A DNA stretch of 64,000 nucleotides from a bacterium (GTDB taxonomy: Bacteria > Pseudomonadota > Alphaproteobacteria > Caulobacterales > Caulobacteraceae). A program made the position numbers and the translations under genes. Every line of letters starts with the position of its first letter. Position 1 is the first letter of the stretch. Positions 8,586 through 17,408 of this stretch are shown in pieces. The stretch is from the NCBI GenBank assembly GCA_030824495.1, contig JAVBXP010000021.1, positions 82,012-146,011 of the forward strand. Direction: 5' to 3'. The notes under the pieces were generated by a model that was not told the origin of the DNA, did no database searches, and saw only the letters and a program-made list of their open reading frames with translations.

Positions 8586-9506
8586 ATGAGCGACACGACA
8601 AACTTGGTGCTGTTCGCCATCCTGGCCAATTTCGCCTACATGGCGGCCCTAGCGCTGGTCGCTATCGGCCTGGGAACATTGATCGCTCGACGGCGAGAGC
8701 GCTTTTTGCTGCGGAAGCGACGTGAGACCGCGTCTAGTGATGGCGCGCGAATCCGCAGTCGAATAACGCGAATGGCGCGGCCGACGCTGCTGATGACCCC
8801 GACAAAGCAGCCCAGCTTCTCGAAAATGGGTGGGCGGCCGGAACTTCCCGAGGGCCAAGCTTGGCCATTCGGCGACAAGCTCCCCCTTTCCTTCCTGACA
8901 CAGATCGATCTCGCCGAAGCGCGCGCGGCCGGCGGTCCAGACTGGCTGCCCGAGGATGGACGGCTCTACGCATTCTATGACGAGCCGCGCATGGACTGCG
9001 CTGACCTTGTGCGCGTCATCCATAGTCGCGAACCCGCGGGCGAGCCCGCGCCCTATCCGTACGAGGTTTCGCCCAAGCTTCGCTTTACTGCACGGCCAAT
9101 TGCGTTTCTGCGGCTTCAGTCCGTCCCCAGCCTTGACTGGCTCGGCGTCGACGTCCGCGAACTGGATGACAACATCGACCTTGATGAACTCGCCAACCTG
9201 CCGAATGAGCCGTTTGGCGATGAGCTCCAGCACCGGGTCGGCGGCTATCCCTCCGAAATCCAGGAGGAACAGATGGCCCTCACCTGCGAGCGGATCCGCC
9301 GCGGCCGGCACCCATACGAGGACGAGGAACCAACCCAGGCGATGCAGCGCGCCTCAAAGGCCTGGCGACTATTGCTGCAGATCGACTCCGACCCGGGCCT
9401 CAAGATGAACTGGGGCGACGGCGGGATGCTCTACGTCTTTATTCGCGAGCAGGACGCACGAAAGGGCGACTTCTCCCAGACCGTGACGATCACCCAGACC
9501 TACTGA
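8586..9506 (+). CDS. DUF1963 (YwqG-like) protein with N-terminal membrane segment
   Basis: A 306-aa protein. Residues ~6-30 form a hydrophobic helix (LVLFAILANFAYMAALALVAIGLGTLI) followed by a very basic juxtamembrane stretch, so the bulk is probably cytosolic. The remainder matches the YwqG/DUF1963 fold by pattern: GGRPELPEGQAWPFG, LPLSFLTQIDLAEA, DGRLYAFYDEP, HRVGGYPSEIQ, LLLQIDSD and WGDGGMLYVFI. Function of the family is unknown. ATG at 8586 is preceded by AAGGA, though very close. It is divergent from lhgO, with ~137 bases shared as promoter space. Confidence 0.8.
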   Translation: MSDTTNLVLFAILANFAYMAALALVAIGLGTLIARRRERFLLRKRRETASSDGARIRSRITRMARPTLLMTPTKQPSFSKMGGRPELPEGQAWPFGDKLPLSFLTQIDLAEARAAGGPDWLPEDGRLYAFYDEPRMDCADLVRVIHSREPAGEPAPYPYEVSPKLRFTARPIAFLRLQSVPSLDWLGVDVRELDDNIDLDELANLPNEPFGDELQHRVGGYPSEIQEEQMALTCERIRRGRHPYEDEEPTQAMQRASKAWRLLLQIDSDPGLKMNWGDGGMLYVFIREQDARKGDFSQTVTITQTY

Positions 9507-9576
9507 GGCGGTATGCAAACCGGCAGCGCCCGCCTAGCTTGACCATAATCATAAGAACGACGCGGGGAGACGACGG

Positions 9577-10755
9577 ATGCTGAGGATGAAACTGGCCATG
9601 GCGGCCATGGCGGCGACGCTGCTGCCGACCGCGGCTTTGGCGCAGCAGCCCCCGCCGTCGATGGGCGCCTCGATCCTGATGTGGTCCCCGGATCAGCAGA
9701 AGGAAGGCTACAAAACCATGGAGAAACTGGCCGCGCACAAGGTCGTGCCGCGCGGCCCAAGTGTTTTCCCCCTGCCCGCCGGCGCGCCCATCGAGCCTAA
9801 GGTGACCATCGACGGCAACCAGATGAGCGTCGATGAATTCATGGCCGCCTATCGGGTCTCGGGCCTGCTGGTGATCAAGGATGGCAAGGTCATCATGGAA
9901 CGCTATGGCCTGGAGCGCGGGCCAAGCGATCGCTGGACCTCATTCTCGGTGGCCAAGTCGCTGACCTCGACCCTGGTCGGCGCGGCGATTCAGGACGGCT
10001 ACATCAAGAGCCTCAATGATCCGGTGACCACCTACATCCCCGAGCTCAAGGGCGGCGGATATGACGGCGTGACGGTCGGCCAGCTCATCACCATGACCTC
10101 CGGCGTGAAGTGGAACGAGGACTACACCGACCTCAATTCCGACGTCGCCAAGGTCGGGCTCTCGATCATCGAGCCGGGGGTCAATCCGGTCGTCAGCTAT
10201 ATGCGCCGCCTGCCGCGCGCCGTGACGCCAGGGACCAAGTTCAACTACTCGACGGGCGAGACCGACCTGGTCGGGGTGCTGGTCTCCAACGCTGTTGGAA
10301 AGCCGCTGTCGCAATACTTGTCCGAGAAGATCTGGGCGCCGTTCGGCATGGAACAGGACGCGATCTGGGTTGAGGATGTGGCCGGTCACGAACGCGGCGG
10401 CTGCTGCATGTCCATGACCCTGCGCGACTATGGCCGGGTCGGCATGTTCATGCTGGGCGGCGGCAAGGCCGGCGGCAAACAGGTCGTGCCGGAGACCTGG
10501 ACCAAGGAGGCCACATCCTCGCACATCCTGGTCGATCCGGCCCATCCCGAGGCTGGCGGCTACGGATACTTCTGGTGGATCAATCCGAAGGCAAAGGCCT
10601 ATGAGGCGCTGGGCATTTTCGGCCAATCCATCACCACCTTCCCGGACGACAAACTGGTGATCGCCATAAACTCCGCCTGGCCGGCGGCCGACACCCAGGA
10701 CCTCAACGCAGCTCGAGACAGCTTGACCGCCGCCATTAGGACGGCGTCGCGTTAG
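9577..10755 (+). CDS. Secreted serine hydrolase, beta-lactamase (class C/EstB) fold
   Basis: A 392-aa exported enzyme. The first ~23 residues are a clear signal peptide ending ALAQ. The active-site S-x-x-K is in SFSVAKSLTSTLVG, the Y-x-S/N equivalent is in FNYSTGETDLVG, and a C-terminal block reads GYGYFWWINPKAKAYEALGIFGQS. The family includes esterases, D-aminopeptidases and penicillin-binding-like enzymes. Substrate cannot be assigned, and true beta-lactamase activity is not implied. The start is supported by GGGGAGA eight bases upstream. Confidence 0.86.
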   Translation: MLRMKLAMAAMAATLLPTAALAQQPPPSMGASILMWSPDQQKEGYKTMEKLAAHKVVPRGPSVFPLPAGAPIEPKVTIDGNQMSVDEFMAAYRVSGLLVIKDGKVIMERYGLERGPSDRWTSFSVAKSLTSTLVGAAIQDGYIKSLNDPVTTYIPELKGGGYDGVTVGQLITMTSGVKWNEDYTDLNSDVAKVGLSIIEPGVNPVVSYMRRLPRAVTPGTKFNYSTGETDLVGVLVSNAVGKPLSQYLSEKIWAPFGMEQDAIWVEDVAGHERGGCCMSMTLRDYGRVGMFMLGGGKAGGKQVVPETWTKEATSSHILVDPAHPEAGGYGYFWWINPKAKAYEALGIFGQSITTFPDDKLVIAINSAWPAADTQDLNAARDSLTAAIRTASR

Positions 10756-10880
10756 CGACTTCCCTGCAGCTCAGCTCCAGACCCTGGAGACGACCCGTGC
10801 GGGTTTCTACTGATAGGAGGAGTTCAGCGAGAAGCTCACGATGAGCGAAACCGGCAAGAGGTTTGCCAAGGAGTTTCGCC

Positions 10881-11573
10881 ATGTCCCATCGCCTCATCGC
10901 GATCTGCGCCGCCCTTTGTGTCATCGGAACCGCCGCGCCGCCGGCGTTCTCCGCGCCGGCCGCCCCGCCGGCGAACTGGGATGGTTTGACCAAGGTGCCG
11001 TCCAAACGCTTGGACGCCGTCTACCTGCTGCCGGGCGCCGATTTTCGCACCTACACCAAGGTGATGCTCGATCCGACTGAGGTCGCGTTCCGGAAGAACT
11101 GGGTGCGCGACTACAACGCCGACTCCATGGGGCTGGAAAACAGGATCAGCAGCTCCGACGCCCAGCAGATGCTCGACAAGGCGCGGACCGGTTTCGAAGA
11201 GGTGTTCACCAAGGCCTATACAGACGCCGGCTATCAGGTCGTCACGACTCCAGGCCCCGACGTGCTGCGCCTGCGCACCGGCGTCGCCAATCTCTACGCT
11301 TCCGCGCCCGATCTGAAGACTGCGCAACGCTCTCGGACCTACAGCCGCGACGCCGGCTCGGCGACCCTCATCCTTGAAGCCCGCGACTCCGAGACCGGCG
11401 CGCTGCTTGGTCGCGCCGTCGACAGCCGGATCGCCGGGGATACCGGCCCCTACATCCGCAATAGCGTGACCAACCGCTCGGACTTCGAGGAAATGTTCCG
11501 TACCTGGGCGAAGATCAGCATCAATGGCCTGGCCGAGCTGAAGGCGATGTCGCCCATTCCCGGCGGCTCCTAA
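10881..11573 (+). CDS. DUF3313 family exported protein
   Basis: A 230-aa protein with an N-terminal signal peptide (HRLIAICAALCVIGTAAPPAFSAPA). The mature part carries the DUF3313 pattern: LPGADFRTYTKVMLDPTEVAFRKNW, then a repeated-sensor-like region, then TLILEARDSETGALLGRAVDSRIAG. Members are periplasmic or lipoprotein-like and of unknown function. The track start at 10863 is TTG; ATG at 10881 has AAGGAG seven bases upstream and is preferred. It follows the serine hydrolase by about 125 bases, so linkage is uncertain. Confidence 0.82.
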   Translation: MSHRLIAICAALCVIGTAAPPAFSAPAAPPANWDGLTKVPSKRLDAVYLLPGADFRTYTKVMLDPTEVAFRKNWVRDYNADSMGLENRISSSDAQQMLDKARTGFEEVFTKAYTDAGYQVVTTPGPDVLRLRTGVANLYASAPDLKTAQRSRTYSRDAGSATLILEARDSETGALLGRAVDSRIAGDTGPYIRNSVTNRSDFEEMFRTWAKISINGLAELKAMSPIPGGS

Positions 11574-11593
11574 ACCAGGGGTGAAAGGCGCCC

Positions 11594-14500
11594 CTAGCCG
11601 GGCGCCTTCTCCCACTTGGCCCACAGCTTGGCTTCATCGGCCTTGGCGACCTTCACCGAGGCCTCCTTGATGTGGCCGAAGCCGCGCACGCCCTGCGGAA
11701 CTGACGCGAGCTCGACGGCCAGCGGCAGATTTTCCGCTGTCAGCCGCGCAAGTAGCCGCTCAAGGCCGGCCTCGTAGTCGGTGATCAGGCCGCGCTCCAT
11801 CTTCCGCTCCTCGCTCGCACCGAAGATGTCGAGCGGGGTGCCACGTAATCCCTTCAGCTTGGCGAGCAGCGGGAAGGCTGCGTCCAGCATCCAGCCGCCG
11901 AACTCGATCTTCCTCGGCTTGCCGTCGGCATCCTTGGGCGCCAGCAACGGGGGGGCCAGCCAGACCTTGGTCTTGCCGCCCTTGAAGGTCCCGTCGCGCT
12001 CGGCGGCGAACCGGCCGTCCGTATAGAGTCGAGCGACCTCGTACTCGTCCTTATAGGCCATCAGCTTGTAGAGATTGGTCGCCACCGCGCGGGTAAGCGT
12101 TTCGGTCCCAAAGATCGCCTCGGCCGAAGCCACCTTGGCCACCTTGTCCAGATAGCGCTTGGCGTAGGCGCCGTTCTGATAGGCGGTGAGTTCGCGGCCG
12201 CGATGAGCGATCAGTTCCCCCAGGGGCATGGTCTGCGGCGTCGGCACATCGGCCTCGGCGGGACCACGCAGCGACGGATCGTGCGCCACGCGGCGTCCCA
12301 ATTCAAAGGCCTGCAGGTTCGCATCGGCCTGGACGCCGTTCAGCCGGATCGCCCGATATACGGCGCGGCTGGAAAGCGGGACCAACCCCTTCTGCCAGGC
12401 GAAACCGACCATGATCATGTTGGCGTAGATGGCGTCGCCGAAGTTGGTCTCCGCCAGATGGTGAGCTGGGCATTCGTCATAGGACTTGCTGGCCGCCTTG
12501 ATCCGCCGCGCCATCGAGCCGGAGTCGAAACGCACGTCGCGGTCGGTGACGAAATCGGCCGTCGGGGCGAAGTCCTCGTTGCCCACCGCTACGGTCCGAT
12601 CCTTGGCGTAGAGCGCCAGGGCGTCCGCGCCCGCCGCCGAGAGGATATCGCAGGCGATCAGCACATGGGCCGAGGCCGCCGGCACGCGTCCGCCGACCAC
12701 CGTCTCCTCGGTCTCGCCGATGCGCACGTGGGAGAAAACCGCCCCGCCTTTCTGGGCAAGGCCGGTCATGTCCACTACCGAGGAGGCGCGGCCATCGACG
12801 TGAGCCGCCATCGCCAGGATCGAGGCGACCGTGGTTACCCCCGTTCCGCCGATGCCGGTGAAGACGATGTTACGGACGCCCTCCAGCGGCTCGAAGGTCG
12901 GCAGCGGCGTGGAATCGGCGGTCAGGGCAGGCAGCGACTTCGCCTGCGCATTCTCGCCGCCCTCGATGGTGACGAAGGAAGGGCAGAAGCCTTCAAGGCA
13001 CGAATAGTCGGTGTTGCAGCTCGACTGGTTGATCTTGCGCTTGCGACCAAACTCGGTGTTCAGCGGCTCGATCGACACGCAGTTCGATTTCTTGGAGCAG
13101 TCGCCGCAGCCCTCGCAGACCAGAGGGTTGATGAAGACCCGCTTGGTCGCGGTCTCCATCTTGCCGCGCTTGCGCCGGCGGCGCTTCTCGGTGGCGCAAA
13201 CCTGATCATAAAGCATCACCGTCGTGCCAGGCGTATCGCGCAGTTCCTTCTGGACCGTGATGAGGTCCGCGCGCGGCCGAACCTCCACGCCCGGCGCCAG
13301 GTCGTTGACGCCGTCGTAGCGGCTCGGATCGTCGGCGACGATGACGGTCTTGGTCACGCCTTCGGAGGCGAGCTGGCGGGTGATCTGGGCCGGGGTGAAG
13401 CCGCTCTCGGCCGCCTGGCCGCCCGTCATGGCGACCGCGTCGTTGAACAGCAGCTTGTAGGTGACGTGGGAATTGGCCGCCACCGATGCGCGGATCGCCA
13501 GCGAACCGGAGTGATTATAGGTGCCGTCGCCCAGGTTCACGAACACATGCGGCTCGGTCGTAAACGGCGCGGCGCCAACCCAACTCAGGCCCTCGCCGCC
13601 CATATGACTGTTCAGGTCGGTCTGCGGGTCGGAGAAGCTGGCCATGTAGTGGCAACCGATCCCGGCCAGGGCGCGCGAACCCTCCGGCAAGCGGGTCGAG
13701 GAATTGTGCGGGCAACCCGAGCAGAAGAACGGCTTGCGCTGCTGTTCGGCCGCCAGGGTGACGGCGGCCATCGAAGCGGCCGAAACCCGGCTGAGATAGT
13801 CATGGACCCGCTCCATGTGCGGACCCGGCGGCAACCGATCAGCTATGGCCAGCGCCACCTCCGCCACCGACAGCGAACCCAGTTCCGATAGCAGCGAATG
13901 GCCCTGTTCGTCGGTCTTGCCGATGATGCGAGGCCGAGCATGGGCGGGCAGATCATAGAGCGCGGCGCGAGCCTGCACCTCAATCAGCGGCCGCTTGTGC
14001 TCGATCACCATCATGGTCTCGAGACCCGCCGCGAATGAGCGCAGGCCGGTCGGCTCCAGCGGCCAGGGCATGCCGACCTTGTAGATGGCCACGCCAAGGT
14101 CGGAGGCTTCCTTCGCCGAGATGCCCATGGCGGCGAAGGCCTCGATCACGTCCTTGTAGGCTTGGCCCTGGCAGACGATGCCCAGGCGCGGGCGCGCCGA
14201 ACCCAGCATCACCCGGTCGATCTTGTTGGCGCGCGCAAACGCCAGGGCGGCGGGGATCTTGAAATTACGAAGCCGCCGTTCCTTGTCGAGCGGCTGATCC
14301 TTCAGGCGAATGCCGAGGCCGCCGGCCGGAATGTTGAAGTTGGCCGGGACGACGATCTGGTGGCGGTCGATGGAGACATCGATGGTCACGCCGCTGTCCA
14401 TGGTGTCGGCCAATGCGATCAGTCCGACCCAGAGGCCTGAGAACCGCGACATGGCGATGCCCATCAGGCCGTAGTCGAGCACTTCCTGGACGTCGGCCGG

Positions 14501-15016
14501 CGACAGCACCGGCATTTCGAAATCCTGGAAGGCGTATTCCGACTGTGACGGAAGGGTCGAGGATTTGCAGTTGTGGTCATCGCCGGCCACGGCCAGGACG
14601 CCGCCCTTGGCCCAGGTCCCGGCGAAATTGGCGTGCTTGAAAGCATCGCCCGTGCGGTCGACGCCAGGCGCCTTGCCATACCACATGCCGGTGACGCCAT
14701 CGAACTTGGCGCCGGGGAAGAGATTGGCCTGCTGACTGCCCCAGACGGCGGTCGCGGCGAGGTCCTCGTTGAGGCCTTCCTTGAACACCACGCCGGCGTC
14801 CTGGAGGAATTTCTCGAAACGATGGGCCTGCTGATCCAAGCCGCCCAGCGGAGAGCCGCGATAGCCCGAGACGAAGCCAGCCGTGTTGAGGCCCGCCGCC
14901 TTATCAAGGCGGTGCTGGTCCAGCATCACGCGGAGGAGCGCTTGCACCCCGGTGATGAAGACTCGACCTTCCGTGAGCAGGAATTTGTCGTCCAGCGTCA
15001 CATCAACGTGCCGCAT
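11594..15016 (-). CDS. Indolepyruvate ferredoxin oxidoreductase, fused alpha/beta-type, 1140 aa
   Basis: A single-chain 2-oxoacid:ferredoxin oxidoreductase that oxidatively decarboxylates aryl or branched 2-oxoacids (from aromatic or branched amino acids) to acyl-CoA. The N-terminal part is the IorA-like pyrimidine-binding and TPP region (GYRGSPLGGLDQQ; NLGDGTYNHSGSLAIRASVAANSHVTYKLLFNDAVAMTGGQ). A ferredoxin-like segment near residues 630-690 has CEGCGDCSKKSNC and CNTDYSCLEGFC for Fe-S clusters. The gamma-type domain begins at NIVFTGIGGTGVTTVASILAMAAHVDG. Length is typical of fused alphaproteobacterial forms. It is divergent from an Lrp/AsnC regulator, which probably controls it. ATG is preceded by AAAGGAAA. 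Confidence 0.92.
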   Translation of the reverse strand: MRHVDVTLDDKFLLTEGRVFITGVQALLRVMLDQHRLDKAAGLNTAGFVSGYRGSPLGGLDQQAHRFEKFLQDAGVVFKEGLNEDLAATAVWGSQQANLFPGAKFDGVTGMWYGKAPGVDRTGDAFKHANFAGTWAKGGVLAVAGDDHNCKSSTLPSQSEYAFQDFEMPVLSPADVQEVLDYGLMGIAMSRFSGLWVGLIALADTMDSGVTIDVSIDRHQIVVPANFNIPAGGLGIRLKDQPLDKERRLRNFKIPAALAFARANKIDRVMLGSARPRLGIVCQGQAYKDVIEAFAAMGISAKEASDLGVAIYKVGMPWPLEPTGLRSFAAGLETMMVIEHKRPLIEVQARAALYDLPAHARPRIIGKTDEQGHSLLSELGSLSVAEVALAIADRLPPGPHMERVHDYLSRVSAASMAAVTLAAEQQRKPFFCSGCPHNSSTRLPEGSRALAGIGCHYMASFSDPQTDLNSHMGGEGLSWVGAAPFTTEPHVFVNLGDGTYNHSGSLAIRASVAANSHVTYKLLFNDAVAMTGGQAAESGFTPAQITRQLASEGVTKTVIVADDPSRYDGVNDLAPGVEVRPRADLITVQKELRDTPGTTVMLYDQVCATEKRRRRKRGKMETATKRVFINPLVCEGCGDCSKKSNCVSIEPLNTEFGRKRKINQSSCNTDYSCLEGFCPSFVTIEGGENAQAKSLPALTADSTPLPTFEPLEGVRNIVFTGIGGTGVTTVASILAMAAHVDGRASSVVDMTGLAQKGGAVFSHVRIGETEETVVGGRVPAASAHVLIACDILSAAGADALALYAKDRTVAVGNEDFAPTADFVTDRDVRFDSGSMARRIKAASKSYDECPAHHLAETNFGDAIYANMIMVGFAWQKGLVPLSSRAVYRAIRLNGVQADANLQAFELGRRVAHDPSLRGPAEADVPTPQTMPLGELIAHRGRELTAYQNGAYAKRYLDKVAKVASAEAIFGTETLTRAVATNLYKLMAYKDEYEVARLYTDGRFAAERDGTFKGGKTKVWLAPPLLAPKDADGKPRKIEFGGWMLDAAFPLLAKLKGLRGTPLDIFGASEERKMERGLITDYEAGLERLLARLTAENLPLAVELASVPQGVRGFGHIKEASVKVAKADEAKLWAKWEKAPG

Positions 15017-15080
15017 AGCAATATCTTTCCTTTTTGGCTCCCTAATGGCTATAGAAGATCATATAAGCACGATGGAATTG

Positions 15081-15121
15081 CTTGCCAAAGACATGCCCCC
15101 CACATTGCATTTCGGGGCAAG
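15081..15121. promoter_or_regulatory. Imperfect inverted repeat, candidate Lrp/AsnC operator
   Basis: In the 129-base divergent region between the oxidoreductase and the Lrp gene, CTTGCCAAAGACATGC and GCATTTCGGGGCAAG form an imperfect inverted repeat about 41 bases long. Lrp-family proteins typically bind such arms upstream of a divergent catabolic gene. The region is AT-richer than its surroundings, as expected for two promoters. Assignment is inference. Confidence 0.45.
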
Positions 15122-15145
15122 AATAACGCCGATAACCGCCGTTTG

Positions 15146-15655
15146 ATGGAGGAAAAATTGCCCGAGGCCCTCGACGCGGTCGATGCCAAGATTCTGGACC
15201 TTATCCAGCATGACGCTGGATTGTCGGTCGCCGAGATCGCTGAACGGGTCGGTTTGTCCTCCAGCCCCTGCTGGCGGCGTATCAAGAGACTTGAGGATTC
15301 CGGCATCATTCAACGCCGGGTGACCATCCTGGACCGCGACCTGCTGGGTCTCGGCTTCGAGGTCTATTGCACCGTCAAGCTCAGCCTGCCGACCAAAGAC
15401 AATCTCGACGCCTTCGAAACGGCGATCACCAAGCTGCCGGAAGTCGTGCAATGCGCGACCGTCACCGGCTCGGCCGACTACGAGCTGCGGGTCGTCACCC
15501 GCGACATGCACGCCTTCGACGATTTCCTGCGCGAAAAGATCCTGTCGCTGGGACTGGTGTCGAATATCGAAAGCCGCATTGTCATCCGTTCGGTGAAGCA
15601 TACCACCGCCGCACCTCTCGGCCTTGTCAGCCCCTATGTGAGCGCGCAAGGCTAG
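15146..15655 (+). CDS. Lrp/AsnC family transcriptional regulator
   Basis: A 169-aa protein. The N-terminal winged helix-turn-helix is LDAVDAKILDLIQHDAGLSVAEIAERVGLSSSPCWRRIKRLEDSGIIQRRVTIL. The C-terminal RAM ligand domain has VVQCATVTGSADYELRVVTRDMHAFDDFL. Proteins of this type respond to amino acids and often activate one divergent catabolic gene, here the indolepyruvate ferredoxin oxidoreductase. The track extends the frame back to 14573 through the neighbour's antisense strand. ATG at 15146 begins the family-like sequence, though no strong ribosome-binding site is present. Confidence 0.92.
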   Translation: MEEKLPEALDAVDAKILDLIQHDAGLSVAEIAERVGLSSSPCWRRIKRLEDSGIIQRRVTILDRDLLGLGFEVYCTVKLSLPTKDNLDAFETAITKLPEVVQCATVTGSADYELRVVTRDMHAFDDFLREKILSLGLVSNIESRIVIRSVKHTTAAPLGLVSPYVSAQG

Positions 15656-15699
15656 CCTCCAGATTTGCTCCCTACCGAGCAAACGCGCGGAGGTGAAAA

Positions 15700-16590
15700 A
15701 TGATCGAACTTGTCATCGACCAACGGCGCAAAGACCTCGGCGGGTTCGAGGTCGGGCGCGTGCTGCCTTATGCCAAGCGGCGGATGATCGGCCCGTTCAT
15801 TTTCTTCGACCATATGGGGCCGGCCGACTTCCAAGCGGGGTTCGGGCGCGAGGTCGATGTCCGCCCCCACCCCCACATCGGCCTTTCGACGCTGTCCTAC
15901 CTGTTCGAAGGCGAAATGACCCACCGCGACTCGGTGGGGGTCACTCAGCCTATTCGTCCGGGCGAGGTGAACTGGATGACCGCCGGGCGCGGGATCACCC
16001 ACTCCGAGCGCTTCGAAACCCTGCGTGAGCAGGGTGGGCGCATGAACGGGATCCAGACCTGGATCGCCTTGCCCGTGGAAGACGAGGAGATGGCGCCCTC
16101 ATTCGACCACTACGCCCCGGAGGTCCTGCCGACCCACGAGGAAAGCGGCATGTGGGCGCGGCTGATCGCCGGCGAGGCCTTCGGCGCCAAGTCGCCGGTG
16201 AAGACCCACTCGCCAATGTTCTATGTTCACTGGCATCTGAACGCCGGCGCCCAGGCGCAGCTCCCGGCCGAGTATCCCGAGCGCGCGGCCTACGTCGCCC
16301 AGGGCCTCGTCGAGGTGGATGGGCGCCAGTACCACGAGGGCCAGATGATGGTCTTTCTGCCCGGCGCGCCGGTGTTGTTCACCGCGGTCAGCGACGCCGT
16401 CGTCATGCTGCTGGGCGGCGAACCGATTGGCCCACGCTTCATCGACTGGAACTTCGTCTCCTCGTCCAAGGACCGCCTGGAACAGGCCAAGACCGATTGG
16501 CGGGCCGGACGCATGAAACTGCCTGACGCCGACGACCAGGAATTCATCCCGCTGCCCGAGCCGTCACCGCCCGCCAATCCGATGTCGTGA
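15700..16590 (+). CDS. Pirin family protein
   Basis: A 296-aa bicupin. The pirin N-domain shows RRMIGPFIFFDHMGPADFQAG and VRPHPHIGLSTLSYLFEGEMTHRDSVGVTQPIRPGEVNWMTAGRGITHSER, containing the metal-ligand H-x-H and E/H positions. The C-domain has HWHLNAGAQAQLPAEYPERAAYVAQG. Bacterial pirins bind iron or nickel and some have quercetinase activity or modulate enzymes; the role here is unknown. The start is firm, with GGAGGTGA six bases before ATG. It follows the Lrp gene by 44 bases in the same direction and may be co-transcribed. Confidence 0.92.
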   Translation: MIELVIDQRRKDLGGFEVGRVLPYAKRRMIGPFIFFDHMGPADFQAGFGREVDVRPHPHIGLSTLSYLFEGEMTHRDSVGVTQPIRPGEVNWMTAGRGITHSERFETLREQGGRMNGIQTWIALPVEDEEMAPSFDHYAPEVLPTHEESGMWARLIAGEAFGAKSPVKTHSPMFYVHWHLNAGAQAQLPAEYPERAAYVAQGLVEVDGRQYHEGQMMVFLPGAPVLFTAVSDAVVMLLGGEPIGPRFIDWNFVSSSKDRLEQAKTDWRAGRMKLPDADDQEFIPLPEPSPPANPMS

Positions 16591-16664
16591 GCGCGAAACG
16601 GACTTGATGGCCGCAAGGTAAAGCAGGCGATATGCCGTCCAAACAGAAGTCCTGGGAGGACGGC

Positions 16665-17282
16665 ATGAAACTCTATTCTTCGATGGGCCCCAATCCGGCG
16701 GTCGTGGCCATGTTCCTGGCTGAAAAGGGCGTGGAGATTCCGGTCGAGAAGGTCGACCTGATGGGCGGCGAAAATCGTCAGGCGCCCTATGTGGCCAAGA
16801 ACCCGGCCGGCCAGCTTCCCTGCCTCGAACTGGACGATGGTTCTCACCTGGCCGAGATCACCGCCATCTGCGAGTACCTCGATGAGAAGTATCCCAGCCC
16901 ACCGCTGATCGGCACGACGCCGGAAGAGCGCGCCGAGACCCGCATGTGGGTCCGCCGCGTCGACCTCAACATCTGCGAGCCGCTGACCAGCGGCTTCCGC
17001 TACGCCGAGGGCCTGCCGCTGTTCCAGAGCCGCATGCGGACCATTCCGCACGCCGCTGGGGATCTGAAGGAACTGGCCCAGGAAAAGCTGACCTGGCTGG
17101 ACGGCCTGATGAGCGGCCGCACCTGGCTCGCCGGCGATCGCTTCACCCTGGCCGACATCATGCTGTTCTGCTTCCTGCAGTTCGGCACGCAGGTGGGCCA
17201 GTCTCTGAACCCCGACAACAAGAACATCGCCGCCTGGTTCGACCGCGTCACGGCCCGCGCGGCCGAGAAAACCCCGGCCTAG
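16665..17282 (+). CDS. Glutathione S-transferase
   Basis: A 205-aa GST. The thioredoxin-like N-domain (MKLYSSMGPNPAVVAMFLAEKG; NPAGQLPCLELDDGSHLAEITAICEYLDEKY) includes the cis-Pro and the Glu/Ser-type glutathione-contact region. The helical C-domain carries TWLAGDRFTLADIMLFCFLQF with the conserved N-capping Asp. It conjugates glutathione to electrophiles or acts as a reductase; substrate unknown. ATG at 16665 has GGGAGGA four bases upstream; the track start at 16632 adds eleven unlikely residues. The gene ends against a palindromic element. Confidence 0.9.
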   Translation: MKLYSSMGPNPAVVAMFLAEKGVEIPVEKVDLMGGENRQAPYVAKNPAGQLPCLELDDGSHLAEITAICEYLDEKYPSPPLIGTTPEERAETRMWVRRVDLNICEPLTSGFRYAEGLPLFQSRMRTIPHAAGDLKELAQEKLTWLDGLMSGRTWLAGDRFTLADIMLFCFLQFGTQVGQSLNPDNKNIAAWFDRVTARAAEKTPA

Positions 17283-17294
17283 CAGCCAGCCTCT

Positions 17295-17394
17295 CCTCTC
17301 CCCTCGGGGAGAGGTCGGGTGAGGGGGCCTGGGGCGTCGGCCCCGAGATCGCTGCTTTGCAGCGCCCCTCACCTAGCCTCTCCCAAGGGAGAGG
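17295..17394. repeat. Paired palindromes (BIME-like) between convergent gst and pgsA
   Basis: Two perfect hairpins, CCTCTCCCC-TC-GGGGAGAGG (17295-17314) and CCTCTCCC-AA-GGGAGAGG (17377-17394), flank further complementary stretches (GTGAGGGGGC and GCCCCTCAC). The unit fills the gap between two convergent genes and probably serves as a shared transcript end. A related GC-rich palindrome lies at the extreme end of the window. Confidence 0.8.
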
Positions 17395-17408
17395 AATGGG
17401 CTTGGCGC

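Noticed and set aside
10841-11080. 79-aa ORF or leader peptide before the DUF3313 gene
   Set aside because: Overlaps the real gene in another frame; the AAGGAG serves the ATG at 10881.
12203-13891. 562-aa plus-strand ORF
   Set aside because: Antisense shadow inside the indolepyruvate ferredoxin oxidoreductase; Arg/Gly/His-rich with no domain.
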